Origin: JAJTFW01 sp046160245
Lineage (GTDB): Bacteria > Bacteroidota > Bacteroidia > AKYH767-A > OLB10
Assembly (NCBI GenBank): GCA_046160245.1
Contig: JBJXGU010000184.1
Coordinates: 1-10,022, forward strand
Length of the DNA: 10,022 nucleotides
Reading direction: 5' to 3'
Shown here: one piece after another, positions 1 through 5,240 of the stretch
How the letters are laid out: each line of letters opens with the position of its first letter
Numbering within the stretch: the first letter of the stretch is position 1
Position numbers and translations under genes: made by a program
The notes under the pieces: model-generated
What the model was told of the DNA's origin: nothing
Databases searched by the model: none
Seen by the model: only the letters and a program-made list of their open reading frames with translations

Positions 1-197
1 AGTTTGCAGGTGGCGATGTGCATAAGGTCTTGCTTTTCGGCTTTACCAAATTCGCGCGGACCATGACCGAGCTCTTGCACTCCAATTAAAAAGAGTACGC
101 CTTGCAAATCCATATCGGTATCAAACATGGTATTGAGTTGATTGAGTAATTCGACCCACTCTACTTTTAATTCTTCGATGTTGCGGATATGTAGCAT
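1..197 (-). CDS. Conserved hypothetical protein, N-terminal part (gene runs off the left edge)
   Basis: An open frame reads on the minus strand from an ATG at 197 to the window edge with no stop, giving about 66 residues that begin MLHIRNIEELKVEWVELL. A purine-rich AAAGGA lies about 5 bases before the ATG, which supports this start, and a TAnnTTTG promoter box lies about 30 bases upstream. The visible part looks like a soluble, mostly helical protein with acidic and aromatic residues; there is no signal peptide or membrane segment. The stretch GVQELGHGPREFGKAEKQDL is striking. From memory it resembles a short (about 110 residue) protein of unknown function found widely in Bacteroidota, but I cannot name a family or a function. 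The 3' end is missing from the window. Confidence 0.8.
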   Translation of the reverse strand, partial: MLHIRNIEELKVEWVELLNQLNTMFDTDMDLQGVLFLIGVQELGHGPREFGKAEKQDLMHIATCK

Positions 198-226
198 TTG
201 TGTCCTTTATGAGATTTACTATTTAG

Positions 227-234
227 CAAAAATA
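227..234 (-). promoter_or_regulatory. Putative Bacteroidota -7 promoter box (TATTTTTG)
   Basis: On the minus strand this reads TATTTTTG, an exact match to the Bacteroidota -7 consensus TAnnTTTG, about 30 bases before the ATG of the left-edge gene. The same octamer stands before pgk. I found no convincing TTTG or TTG element at the expected distance upstream, so the call rests on the -7 box and its position alone. Confidence 0.4.
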
Positions 235-296
235 AGATAAAACGAACTAAGAGGATGAATCTAAAAACACTTCCTCCTAAATCAATCCATAATTAA

Positions 297-312
297 ATTC
301 AATTAATTGAAT
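297..312. repeat. Perfect 16-base palindrome
   Basis: The sequence ATTCAATTAATTGAAT is identical to its reverse complement. It lies 34 bases beyond the stop codon of the nucleotidyltransferase gene and about 100 bases before the start of the left-edge gene, both on the minus strand. There is no adjacent T-run that would make it a classical intrinsic terminator. It could be an operator or a weak hairpin; in AT-rich DNA, chance is a fair alternative. Confidence 0.5.
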
Positions 313-346
313 ACACTATAAATATCTTCAAATCTCTATCTCAAAT

Positions 347-640
347 TCACCTTCTATAAATAAGTTGCTTTTCGCAATCAATTAAGAGTCGTATGTATTC
401 TGACAAACCGTTAGAGGAAACTAAATCAACCTTCATATTTAAAAGATCTTCGAGATCTAACTTCATTTGGACAAATAGCAACCCGATGCGTTGTTCGTAA
501 TCTAAATCGGCCAAAATATCGATATCACTATTAATATCAGCTTCACCTCTCACGTACGAACCAAAAATATATGCCTTTAAGACCGGCATCGTCGTGAAAT
601 AACCTTTCAAAATATTAATCTTATCTTCTTCTAAAAACAT
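347..640 (-). CDS. MNT-type nucleotidyltransferase domain protein (MntA/antitoxin-like)
   Basis: This is a 97-residue protein consisting almost wholly of a minimal nucleotidyltransferase fold. The hallmark GS motif is at residues 27-28 (FGSYVRGEA), the metal-binding pair DxD at D39 and D41 (SDIDIL), and the third carboxylate is probably D72 (MKVDLVS), so the active site looks intact. Proteins of this kind in the MNT family are often antitoxins that AMPylate a HEPN-domain RNase partner encoded next door (type VII toxin-antitoxin). Here no HEPN gene is visible: only about 150 bases separate this stop from the next gene downstream, and the upstream neighbour is a thioredoxin-fold protein. I chose the ATG at 640; an in-frame TTG at 655 would add five residues but overlaps the promoter-like box. 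It could be an orphan antitoxin or an unrelated small transferase. Confidence 0.85.
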   Translation of the reverse strand: MFLEEDKINILKGYFTTMPVLKAYIFGSYVRGEADINSDIDILADLDYEQRIGLLFVQMKLDLEDLLNMKVDLVSSNGLSEYIRLLIDCEKQLIYRR

Positions 641-644
641 AAAA

Positions 645-665
645 CAAATATACAAACATTTGTAT
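645..665 (-). promoter_or_regulatory. Putative promoter box overlapping a palindrome, before the nucleotidyltransferase gene
   Basis: On the minus strand 652-645 reads TATATTTG, matching TAnnTTTG, only 4 bases before the ATG at 640. Overlapping it, 650-665 is an inverted repeat with 7-base arms around a 2-base centre (ATACAAACATTTGTAT). A box this close would imply a leaderless or nearly leaderless transcript, or chance. The overlap of palindrome and box is what an operator for autoregulation would look like, but no regulator is identified. Confidence 0.35.
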
Positions 666-684
666 CCAATTAAATGCTACGGCT

Positions 685-1872
685 CTATTCTGTTTGTTTA
701 ATAATTTTACTGATAGATTCATACAAATCTTCTTTGAATCCCACTTCCGAAAATATAATTTTTTTTAGGATCGTATCATATAGAAACAAAGTTGGAAACA
801 CCTCCACTTTAAATGAATCTCTCCAAAAGGTAGTTGAATCTAATACAACATCATACTGAATTGAAAATTTCGATATCAGGTTTTGAATCATATCAAAATC
901 CTGTTTTCTTGAATTTACTCCAACTACTTTCAATTTAGTCGAATACTCACTGTTCAATTTATTAAGAGTTGGAATGGCTTTCAAACAAGGAAAACAAGTA
1001 GAATACCAAAAATCGATTAATAAAAAACGCTCATTCAATTTTTGCGAATTCAACCTATCACCTTTCAACGTGATCAAATAATTTTCATTGACAATCTTAC
1101 TTAATGAATCAAAATGTACTGTAAGTGGAGCCTTCACTTTTGTCTCTTTTGGTTTGAAATTGCTTTCTATCCAATAAATATAATTTTCAAAGCCAATTGT
1201 ATTCATTAGGCTTGATATTTTGGATAAATTCCATTCGGAAAATTGGTTAAAGTTGTACAATTCCTTGCTCGAAACACTTTGAGTAAATCTATCAATCGCA
1301 AAATCTACAGAATCATAACACACGCTAGATATACTTTTATCTGCTATGCCAACATCATAAAATAAAGTTTCGCTTAGACATGAAATACCATTGAAATTAA
1401 TTGATAATTTACTAGGCGGAATTTGAACTTTCTCAAATGAGTTATTAGACTTCAAATAATCCCAAAAAATAGCCTTCGATCGAAAACCTTTCCTTGAGCC
1501 CTCGATCCCCATATATTTTGCTTTGCTATATGTTGAATCATTTAACCAAACTTCATACAACCAATTATCGAATAACAATAATGATGGCATTTTATCTTCA
1601 AAAAAAACAAAACTTGCAATACTATCTTCATTTAAAAAATTTCTATTAAATTGACACAGGCCTTTAAATACCAACGTATCTTTACTTGAGCTGGTTTTTA
1701 ACTTAAAATCTGTATGAAATTTCCCCTCTACAATACCGCTCGAATATTTCGTTAGAATATTTTCTATTGTAATTGTGTTTGAATTATTTTGAGCAAACAA
1801 ATTAAAATTACAAAACAACAAATAAATTAGGCAAATCAAATTTTTGTACTTACAATTTTTTGCAAGATTCAT
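685..1872 (-). CDS. Secreted TlpA-like thioredoxin-fold protein with a large N-terminal region of unknown function
   Basis: The 395-residue product has a Sec signal peptide (residues 1-27, likely cleaved at LFA-Q), so it should act in the periplasm or at the outer face of the envelope. Residues about 250-392 form a thioredoxin-like domain of the TlpA/ResA type: a hydrophobic strand leading into DFWYSTCFPC, with the redox pair C293 and C296, then AIPTLNKL and the cis-proline at P360 (EVFPTLFLY). This predicts thiol-disulfide reductase activity. Residues 28-245 are not a family I recognise; the alternating strands hint at a LolA-like or other beta-rich fold, which is a guess. The start lies 4 bases after the CvpA-family stop, so the two are probably cotranscribed. 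The gene looks more AT-rich than pgk or pheS, judged by eye only. Confidence 0.88.
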   Translation of the reverse strand: MNLAKNCKYKNLICLIYLLFCNFNLFAQNNSNTITIENILTKYSSGIVEGKFHTDFKLKTSSSKDTLVFKGLCQFNRNFLNEDSIASFVFFEDKMPSLLLFDNWLYEVWLNDSTYSKAKYMGIEGSRKGFRSKAIFWDYLKSNNSFEKVQIPPSKLSINFNGISCLSETLFYDVGIADKSISSVCYDSVDFAIDRFTQSVSSKELYNFNQFSEWNLSKISSLMNTIGFENYIYWIESNFKPKETKVKAPLTVHFDSLSKIVNENYLITLKGDRLNSQKLNERFLLIDFWYSTCFPCLKAIPTLNKLNSEYSTKLKVVGVNSRKQDFDMIQNLISKFSIQYDVVLDSTTFWRDSFKVEVFPTLFLYDTILKKIIFSEVGFKEDLYESISKIIKQTE

Positions 1873-1876
1873 GATG

Positions 1877-2386
1877 CTAATTCAATCGGCTTTTAAACTC
1901 ATCTTGCACATCTTTCATGGCTGGGAATAAGTACTTGGTAACATGAAGTACAGGTTGGTATAAATAAGATTCGGTTTTTGTTTTTGCTGAGAGGAGTCCG
2001 AGGTGAGCATCGATGGGTCTGAAAACAGCAAATACAACGCTGACAACCAGCGCAAATTTTAAGAGTCCGAAAATGGCACCAGCCACCTTATTGAACACAT
2101 TTAGATTTCCAATTTTAAGTAATCCTTCAAGTAGTTTAGCTAAAAATACCATGATGAGAATTACAGAAATAAAGACAACAAAAAAAGTTAAAAAATGTAA
2201 CGTTGTACCTTGAGCGTCGACCATTTTCGAAACAAGTCCTTCGAAAAGACTACTCATTTTAAAAGCTAAATACAACCCTAGCACCAAGCCAATGATCATT
2301 GCTATTTCAAAAATGAATCCACGTTGAAATCCTTTGTAAGCACCCCAGACTAAGGGAATGGCGATGATGAAATCGAGGTAGTTCAT
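1877..2386 (-). CDS. CvpA-family integral membrane protein
   Basis: The 169-residue protein has four predicted membrane segments, at about 5-22, 25-44, 64-86 and 103-122, followed by a polar C-terminal tail. It carries the CvpA-family marks: the early glycine motif GAYKGFQRGF (15-24) between segments one and two, and NKVAGAIFGLLK (99-110) entering segment four. CvpA was first linked to colicin V production in Escherichia coli, and homologues have been tied to envelope stress tolerance; the molecular activity is not settled. The length is normal for the family. A TlpA-like gene follows after 4 bases, which suggests an operon. The ATG at 2386 has no Shine-Dalgarno sequence, and a seven-base repeat array begins two bases before it. 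Confidence 0.92.
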   Translation of the reverse strand: MNYLDFIIAIPLVWGAYKGFQRGFIFEIAMIIGLVLGLYLAFKMSSLFEGLVSKMVDAQGTTLHFLTFFVVFISVILIMVFLAKLLEGLLKIGNLNVFNKVAGAIFGLLKFALVVSVVFAVFRPIDAHLGLLSAKTKTESYLYQPVLHVTKYLFPAMKDVQDEFKSRLN

Positions 2387-2388
2387 TG

Positions 2389-2430
2389 TTGGATGTTAGT
2401 TGTTGGATTTTGGATTTTGGATTTTGGATG
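2389..2430. repeat. Tandem 7-base repeat array (TTGGATT) in front of the CvpA-family start codon
   Basis: Six consecutive 7-base units fill this stretch. Three are TTGGATT, two are TTGGATG and one is a diverged TTAGTTG. On the minus strand this is the immediate 5' leader of the CvpA-family gene, ending two bases before its ATG. The central TTGGATT copies are exact, so this is more than AT-rich noise. The rest of the 2387-2610 gap holds no open frame worth calling and no TAnnTTTG box. Confidence 0.8.
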
Positions 2431-2563
2431 CTAGCTTTTTGCATCAAGATGCTTGTGATATACTTTTACTTTTTTCAAGAAATATGTTTTAGATCACAAA
2501 ATATCTTTAATAAGTTTTCATAAGATTTTATTACACTTCATACTTCAATTCTATAACTTCTTT

Positions 2564-2600
2564 CTCCTGTCTCCTATTCTCCGAACTCCTATTCTTCCTA
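2564..2600. repeat. Degenerate 7-8 base repeat (CTCCTAT-like) beyond the pgk stop codon
   Basis: The units CTCCTGT, CTCCTAT, TCTCCGAA, CTCCTAT and TCTTCCTA follow one another with a period of 7 or 8 bases. The stretch is strictly pyrimidine-rich on the plus strand and purine-rich (AGGAG words) on the minus. It ends 10 bases from the pgk stop, so it lies in the 3' untranslated part of the pgk transcript. It is less regular than the TTGGATT array at the other end of the same gap. Confidence 0.55.
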
Positions 2601-2610
2601 CTCTCTGGGA

Positions 2611-3813
2611 TTAGCGATTCTCGTTTACCATGGCAACGCCAGGTAGTACTTTTCCTTCGATGTGTTCGAGGAGTGCACCGCCACCGGTAGAGACATAAGA
2701 AACATTATCGGCCATGTTGAATTGATTGATCGCAGCTGCTGAATCACCTCCACCTATGAGCGAGAATGCGCCATTGGCAGTAGCAGCTACAATGGCTTCT
2801 GCAACTGTTTTTGTGCCGTTTTCAAATTTTTTCATTTCGAATACGCCCATCGGACCATTCCACAAAATTGTTTTGCTTTGCTGAATCACATCTGCAAAAA
2901 GTGCTGCCGATTTAGGACCAATGTCCAAACCCATCCATCCATTCTCAATATTTCGGATATCAGTAACGTTAGTATTTGCATCCTTATCAAACTTATCTCC
3001 GTTTACCGTGTCAATGGGCAAATGAATTTTCACTCCTTTCGAAGCAGCCGATGAAAGAATTTGAAGTGCTAAGTCTAACTTATCTTCTTCACAGAGTGAA
3101 TTTCCAATGTTGCCACCTTGTGCTTTTATGAATGTATATGCCATTCCACCTCCTATCAAAAGATGATCTACTTTTTCCATCAGTTGTTCGATGATCAAAA
3201 TTTTATCGCTCACTTTTGCGCCACCCATGATGGCCGTAAAAGGTTTTTCAGGTGTATTCAACACTTTTTCTGCATTCAACAACTCGCCTGCCATCACATA
3301 ACCAAACATACAATTTCCTTTAAAAAATTGTGCAATCACGGCTGTACTTGCATGTGCTCTGTGTGCTGTTCCGAAAGCATCGTTCACATAGACATTGCCG
3401 TAAGTGGATAGTTTCTTTGCAAATTCTACATCTCCTTTTTCTTCCTGTTTATAAAAGCGAAGATTCTCTAGCAACAATACTTCGCCGGATTTTAAGTTCG
3501 CAGCCAACCCATCGGCAGAAGTGCCTATGCAATCATCCGCAAACTTCACATTCGTATTCAGTAACTCACTTAACGTAGAAACGATATGGCGTAAAGAATA
3601 CTTATCGACTGGACCTTCCTTAGGTCGACCCAGATGCGACATTAAAATAACACTGCCACCGTCTTTCAGTATTTTTTGAATGGTTGGAATTGCCGCCTTG
3701 ATACGAGTGGGATCAGTTACCTGAAGTTCAGCATTGAGTGGAACGTTAAAATCAACTCGAATAAGCGCTTTTTTCCCAGAGAAGTTATAATTATCGACAG
3801 TTTTGATTGACAT
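2611..3813 (-). CDS. pgk: Phosphoglycerate kinase
   Basis: The enzyme transfers the phosphate of 1,3-bisphosphoglycerate to ADP, the first ATP-yielding step of glycolysis, in the cytoplasm. The 400 residues match the usual bacterial length and show the full set of family motifs in order: VDFNVPLN (20-27), SHLGRPK (59-65), LLENLRFY (114-121), YVNDAFGTAHRAHAS (142-156), MGGAKVSDKI (196-205), GGGMAYTF (221-228), GWMGLDIGP (292-300), WNGPMGVFE (318-326), GGGDSAAA (354-361) and STGGGALLEHIEGK (375-388). Substrate-binding D21, N23, R37, H60 and R119, and the nucleotide-loop glycines, are all present, so it should be active. A TAnnTTTG box lies 17 bases before the ATG. The start is supported by the standard N-terminus and by no Shine-Dalgarno sequence. 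The gap of 105 bases to the lipoprotein upstream suggests a separate promoter. Confidence 0.98.
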   Translation of the reverse strand: MSIKTVDNYNFSGKKALIRVDFNVPLNAELQVTDPTRIKAAIPTIQKILKDGGSVILMSHLGRPKEGPVDKYSLRHIVSTLSELLNTNVKFADDCIGTSADGLAANLKSGEVLLLENLRFYKQEEKGDVEFAKKLSTYGNVYVNDAFGTAHRAHASTAVIAQFFKGNCMFGYVMAGELLNAEKVLNTPEKPFTAIMGGAKVSDKILIIEQLMEKVDHLLIGGGMAYTFIKAQGGNIGNSLCEEDKLDLALQILSSAASKGVKIHLPIDTVNGDKFDKDANTNVTDIRNIENGWMGLDIGPKSAALFADVIQQSKTILWNGPMGVFEMKKFENGTKTVAEAIVAATANGAFSLIGGGDSAAAINQFNMADNVSYVSTGGGALLEHIEGKVLPGVAMVNENR

Positions 3814-3814
3814 A

Positions 3815-3866
3815 CATGAAGAATTTCATGCAAAAATAGACAATGGGTGGCAACCAAGCTCTTGGT
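3815..3866 (-). promoter_or_regulatory. pgk leader: -7 box TATTTTTG with two flanking inverted repeats
   Basis: On the minus strand 3838-3831 reads TATTTTTG, an exact TAnnTTTG match. Between it and the ATG, 3815-3830 is an inverted repeat with 6-base arms and a 4-base loop (CATGAA / TTCATG). Upstream, 3853-3866 is a second one with 6-base arms and a 2-base centre (ACCAAG / CTTGGT), close to where a -33 element would lie. The box and its position are credible; an operator role for the repeats is inference. Confidence 0.45.
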
Positions 3867-3918
3867 GTGGCCTATGAATCCATCTAAAAAAGAAAGGTGA
3901 AGGTAAAGGAAGGCTATT

Positions 3919-4269
3919 CTATTTAACAATCACCGTTTTACGAACGGTTTTGCTTTGCTCAAGGCGGATATAATCTTTCGCTGATTTGGTCAAAGAAGTG
4001 ACTTCAACATTTAAAACAGCTTCCCATTTAAAGTTAAAAATTGCTTCACCACTACTCGTAGTAAATTGTTCCCCTAAAATATCCGCTCGAACTCCAGTTT
4101 GAGGATTTACCACACTATCTTGACGCAAAACTACTTTTGCCCCAGGAACAGCTCTTCCTAAAGTATCTACCACGGTAATAACGGCTTCACAATCTTTTGT
4201 CTTCTTACAAGAAGAAGAAGTAACCAATCCTACAAGGGCAAGGCAGAATAAGAGGAGATATCGATTCAT
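3919..4269 (-). CDS. Small lipoprotein with a carboxypeptidase-regulatory-like beta domain
   Basis: The 116-residue product begins with a short hydrophobic signal ending TSSSCKK, so C21 is the likely lipidated residue; the -3 serine is not classical but is common enough in Bacteroidota lipoproteins. It should be anchored in the inner or outer membrane. Residues about 28-116 look like one beta-sandwich: VITVVDTLGRAVPGAKVVL followed later by TTSSGEAIFNF, the pattern of carboxypeptidase-regulatory-like or related Ig-type domains that respond to 'G-x-P-V-x-G-A-x-V' and 'T-x-x-x-G-x-x-x-F' spacing. Such domains often serve as structural or binding modules; the specific role is unknown. It has its own promoter-like element upstream in the divergent gap with the isomerase gene. 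It may run into pgk 105 bases downstream, though pgk has its own box. Confidence 0.85.
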   Translation of the reverse strand: MNRYLLLFCLALVGLVTSSSCKKTKDCEAVITVVDTLGRAVPGAKVVLRQDSVVNPQTGVRADILGEQFTTSSGEAIFNFKWEAVLNVEVTSLTKSAKDYIRLEQSKTVRKTVIVK

Positions 4270-4314
4270 TTTTATAAATTACTTTTTGTTATACGGAGAT
4301 AACCAATGATTGTT

Positions 4315-4344
4315 CAAATTTAGTTAAACTTGCAACAAGAACAA
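4315..4344 (-). promoter_or_regulatory. Putative Bacteroidota promoter for the lipoprotein gene (TTG-N19-TAAATTTG)
   Basis: On the minus strand 4322-4315 reads TAAATTTG, an exact match to TAnnTTTG. A TTG at 4344-4342 stands 19 bases upstream of it, within the spacing reported for Bacteroides and Flavobacterium promoters. It gives a leader of about 40 bases to the ATG at 4269. This is the best-formed promoter in the window. I found no equally good match for the divergent isomerase gene. Confidence 0.55.
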
Positions 4345-4395
4345 TTATAATATTTATAGGATTCTCATAAATCAAAGTCATTAATTATCAATACT

Positions 4396-5076
4396 ATGAA
4401 AAAAATATTCCTCCTTTGCTTAGGACTCCTACTTGCAATTGGAACCAATACATTCGCTCAAAAGAAGAAAAAATCAATGGAAAAAGCAGCAAAAGACACT
4501 TTAATTGAAATTACTACCGAATACGGTACCATGAAATTGAAACTTTATAAAGAGACTCCTTTACACAGGGCGAACTTTATGAAATTGGTTAGTGAAGGAT
4601 TTTATGATAGCCTTCTCTTTCACCGTGTTATTAAAGGATTTATGATTCAAGGCGGCGATCCACAATCAAAAGATGCTGCTCCCGGAAAAATGTTAGGATC
4701 AGGTGATGTAGGATATAAAATTCCTGCTGAATTAATAGATACACTTTATCACAAAAAAGGTGTTTTGGCTGCTGCCCGAGATGGAAATCCGGAAAAAGCA
4801 AGTTCGGGTTGTCAGTTTTATATTGTTCAAGGCAAACCTATGACGGAAACTGAAATTACACAAGCTGAACAACGCTTAGGTTTCACGATGAGCGAAAAAC
4901 AAAAGTCAGATTATATGACAGTTGGAGGTTCGCCATGGTTAGATCGTAACTATACGGTTTTTGGTGAAATTGTAGAAGGGTTGGATGTGATTGATAAAAT
5001 TGCAGCCGTAAAAACCTTGCCTGGTGATCGTCCGGAGACGGATGTGAGGATGACGATGAAGTTAATTAAGAATTAG
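4396..5076 (+). CDS. Secreted cyclophilin-type peptidyl-prolyl cis-trans isomerase
   Basis: The enzyme should speed proline isomerisation during folding of exported proteins. A Sec signal peptide spans residues 1-21 (cleavage at TFA-Q), followed by a lysine-rich KKKK stretch, which places it in the periplasm. The cyclophilin domain runs from about 35 to 225, with the core motif FHRVIKGFMIQGGDP (75-89) containing catalytic R77, and Q85 and F141 (CQFYI) matching the proline pocket. WLDRNYTVFGEIVEG (181-195) matches the WLDGKHVVFG segment of human cyclophilin A; the position of its H126 is Y186 here. About 25 extra residues (roughly 150-178, charged) are inserted before that segment, which I have seen in other Bacteroidota cyclophilins. 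Total length 226. The ATG follows a 126-base divergent gap without a Shine-Dalgarno sequence. Confidence 0.95.
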   Translation: MKKIFLLCLGLLLAIGTNTFAQKKKKSMEKAAKDTLIEITTEYGTMKLKLYKETPLHRANFMKLVSEGFYDSLLFHRVIKGFMIQGGDPQSKDAAPGKMLGSGDVGYKIPAELIDTLYHKKGVLAAARDGNPEKASSGCQFYIVQGKPMTETEITQAEQRLGFTMSEKQKSDYMTVGGSPWLDRNYTVFGEIVEGLDVIDKIAAVKTLPGDRPETDVRMTMKLIKN

Positions 5077-5104
5077 GAATTCAGAATTCAGAATTCAGAA
5101 TTTT
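5070..5104. repeat. GAATTNA 7-base repeat array, left arm of an inverted repeat
   Basis: Five consecutive 7-base units are present, three of them exactly GAATTCA, with GAATTAG at the start and GAATTTT at the end. The array begins inside the last two codons of the isomerase gene and includes its TAG stop. It pairs in inverted orientation with 5198-5232, 30 of 35 positions identical, across a 93-base spacer. A third copy of the family lies at 9351-9385. Confidence 0.85.
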
Positions 5105-5197
5105 AGAGATTTACTTTCGCTTACGCGAATCCTATTCTAATTTGAAATATATTCTTATTCATCTTTCGAAATATTCATACTCAAACGAACATCCTAT

Positions 5198-5232
5198 CAA
5201 ATTCTGAATTCTACATTCTGAATTCTTAATTG
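5198..5232. repeat. GAATTNA 7-base repeat array, right arm of the inverted repeat
   Basis: Read on the minus strand this is five units of the same family, in which the third is GAATGTA. It ends 8 bases before the pheS ATG, so it forms part of the pheS leader. The 93 bases between the arms hold a small hairpin (TTCGC / GCGAA, 5116-5129) and no gene. The third-unit change to GAATG is shared with the copy at 9351-9385, where it is GAATGCA, so those two are close relatives. Confidence 0.85.
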
Positions 5233-5240
5233 AAAAAAAC

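Noticed and set aside
251..280. AGGAGGAA followed by a GTG and seven codons on the minus strand, as a leader peptide
   Set aside because: The Shine-Dalgarno match is good, but Bacteroidota rarely rely on it, the frame is only seven codons, and it lies upstream of the only plausible promoter box for the left-edge gene, so it would probably not be in that transcript.
641..655. TTG start at 655 for the nucleotidyltransferase, adding five residues
   Set aside because: It would place the start within the palindrome and promoter-like box, and the ATG at 640 gives a normal N-terminus for the family.
2441..2452. Palindrome GCATC-AA-GATGC as a terminator
   Set aside because: Its T-run lies before the stem on the plus strand, where no gene ends, and on the minus strand the stem is followed by A, not T. 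The two-base loop is also too tight for a stable hairpin of that form.
3118..3578. Two plus-strand open frames (3118-3411 and 3330-3578) opposite pgk
   Set aside because: They overlap each other and lie entirely within a well-conserved gene on the other strand; their products are rich in Cys, His and Ser, typical of antisense reading.
3717..3929. Minus-strand open frame across the pgk start and the upstream gap
   Set aside because: It overlaps both pgk and the lipoprotein end in other frames and shows no domain or signal; pgk starts with a standard N-terminus inside it.
4280..4288. TACTTTTTG as a promoter box for the isomerase gene
   Set aside because: It has three instead of two bases between TA and TTTG and lies more than 100 bases before the ATG, so I do not call it.
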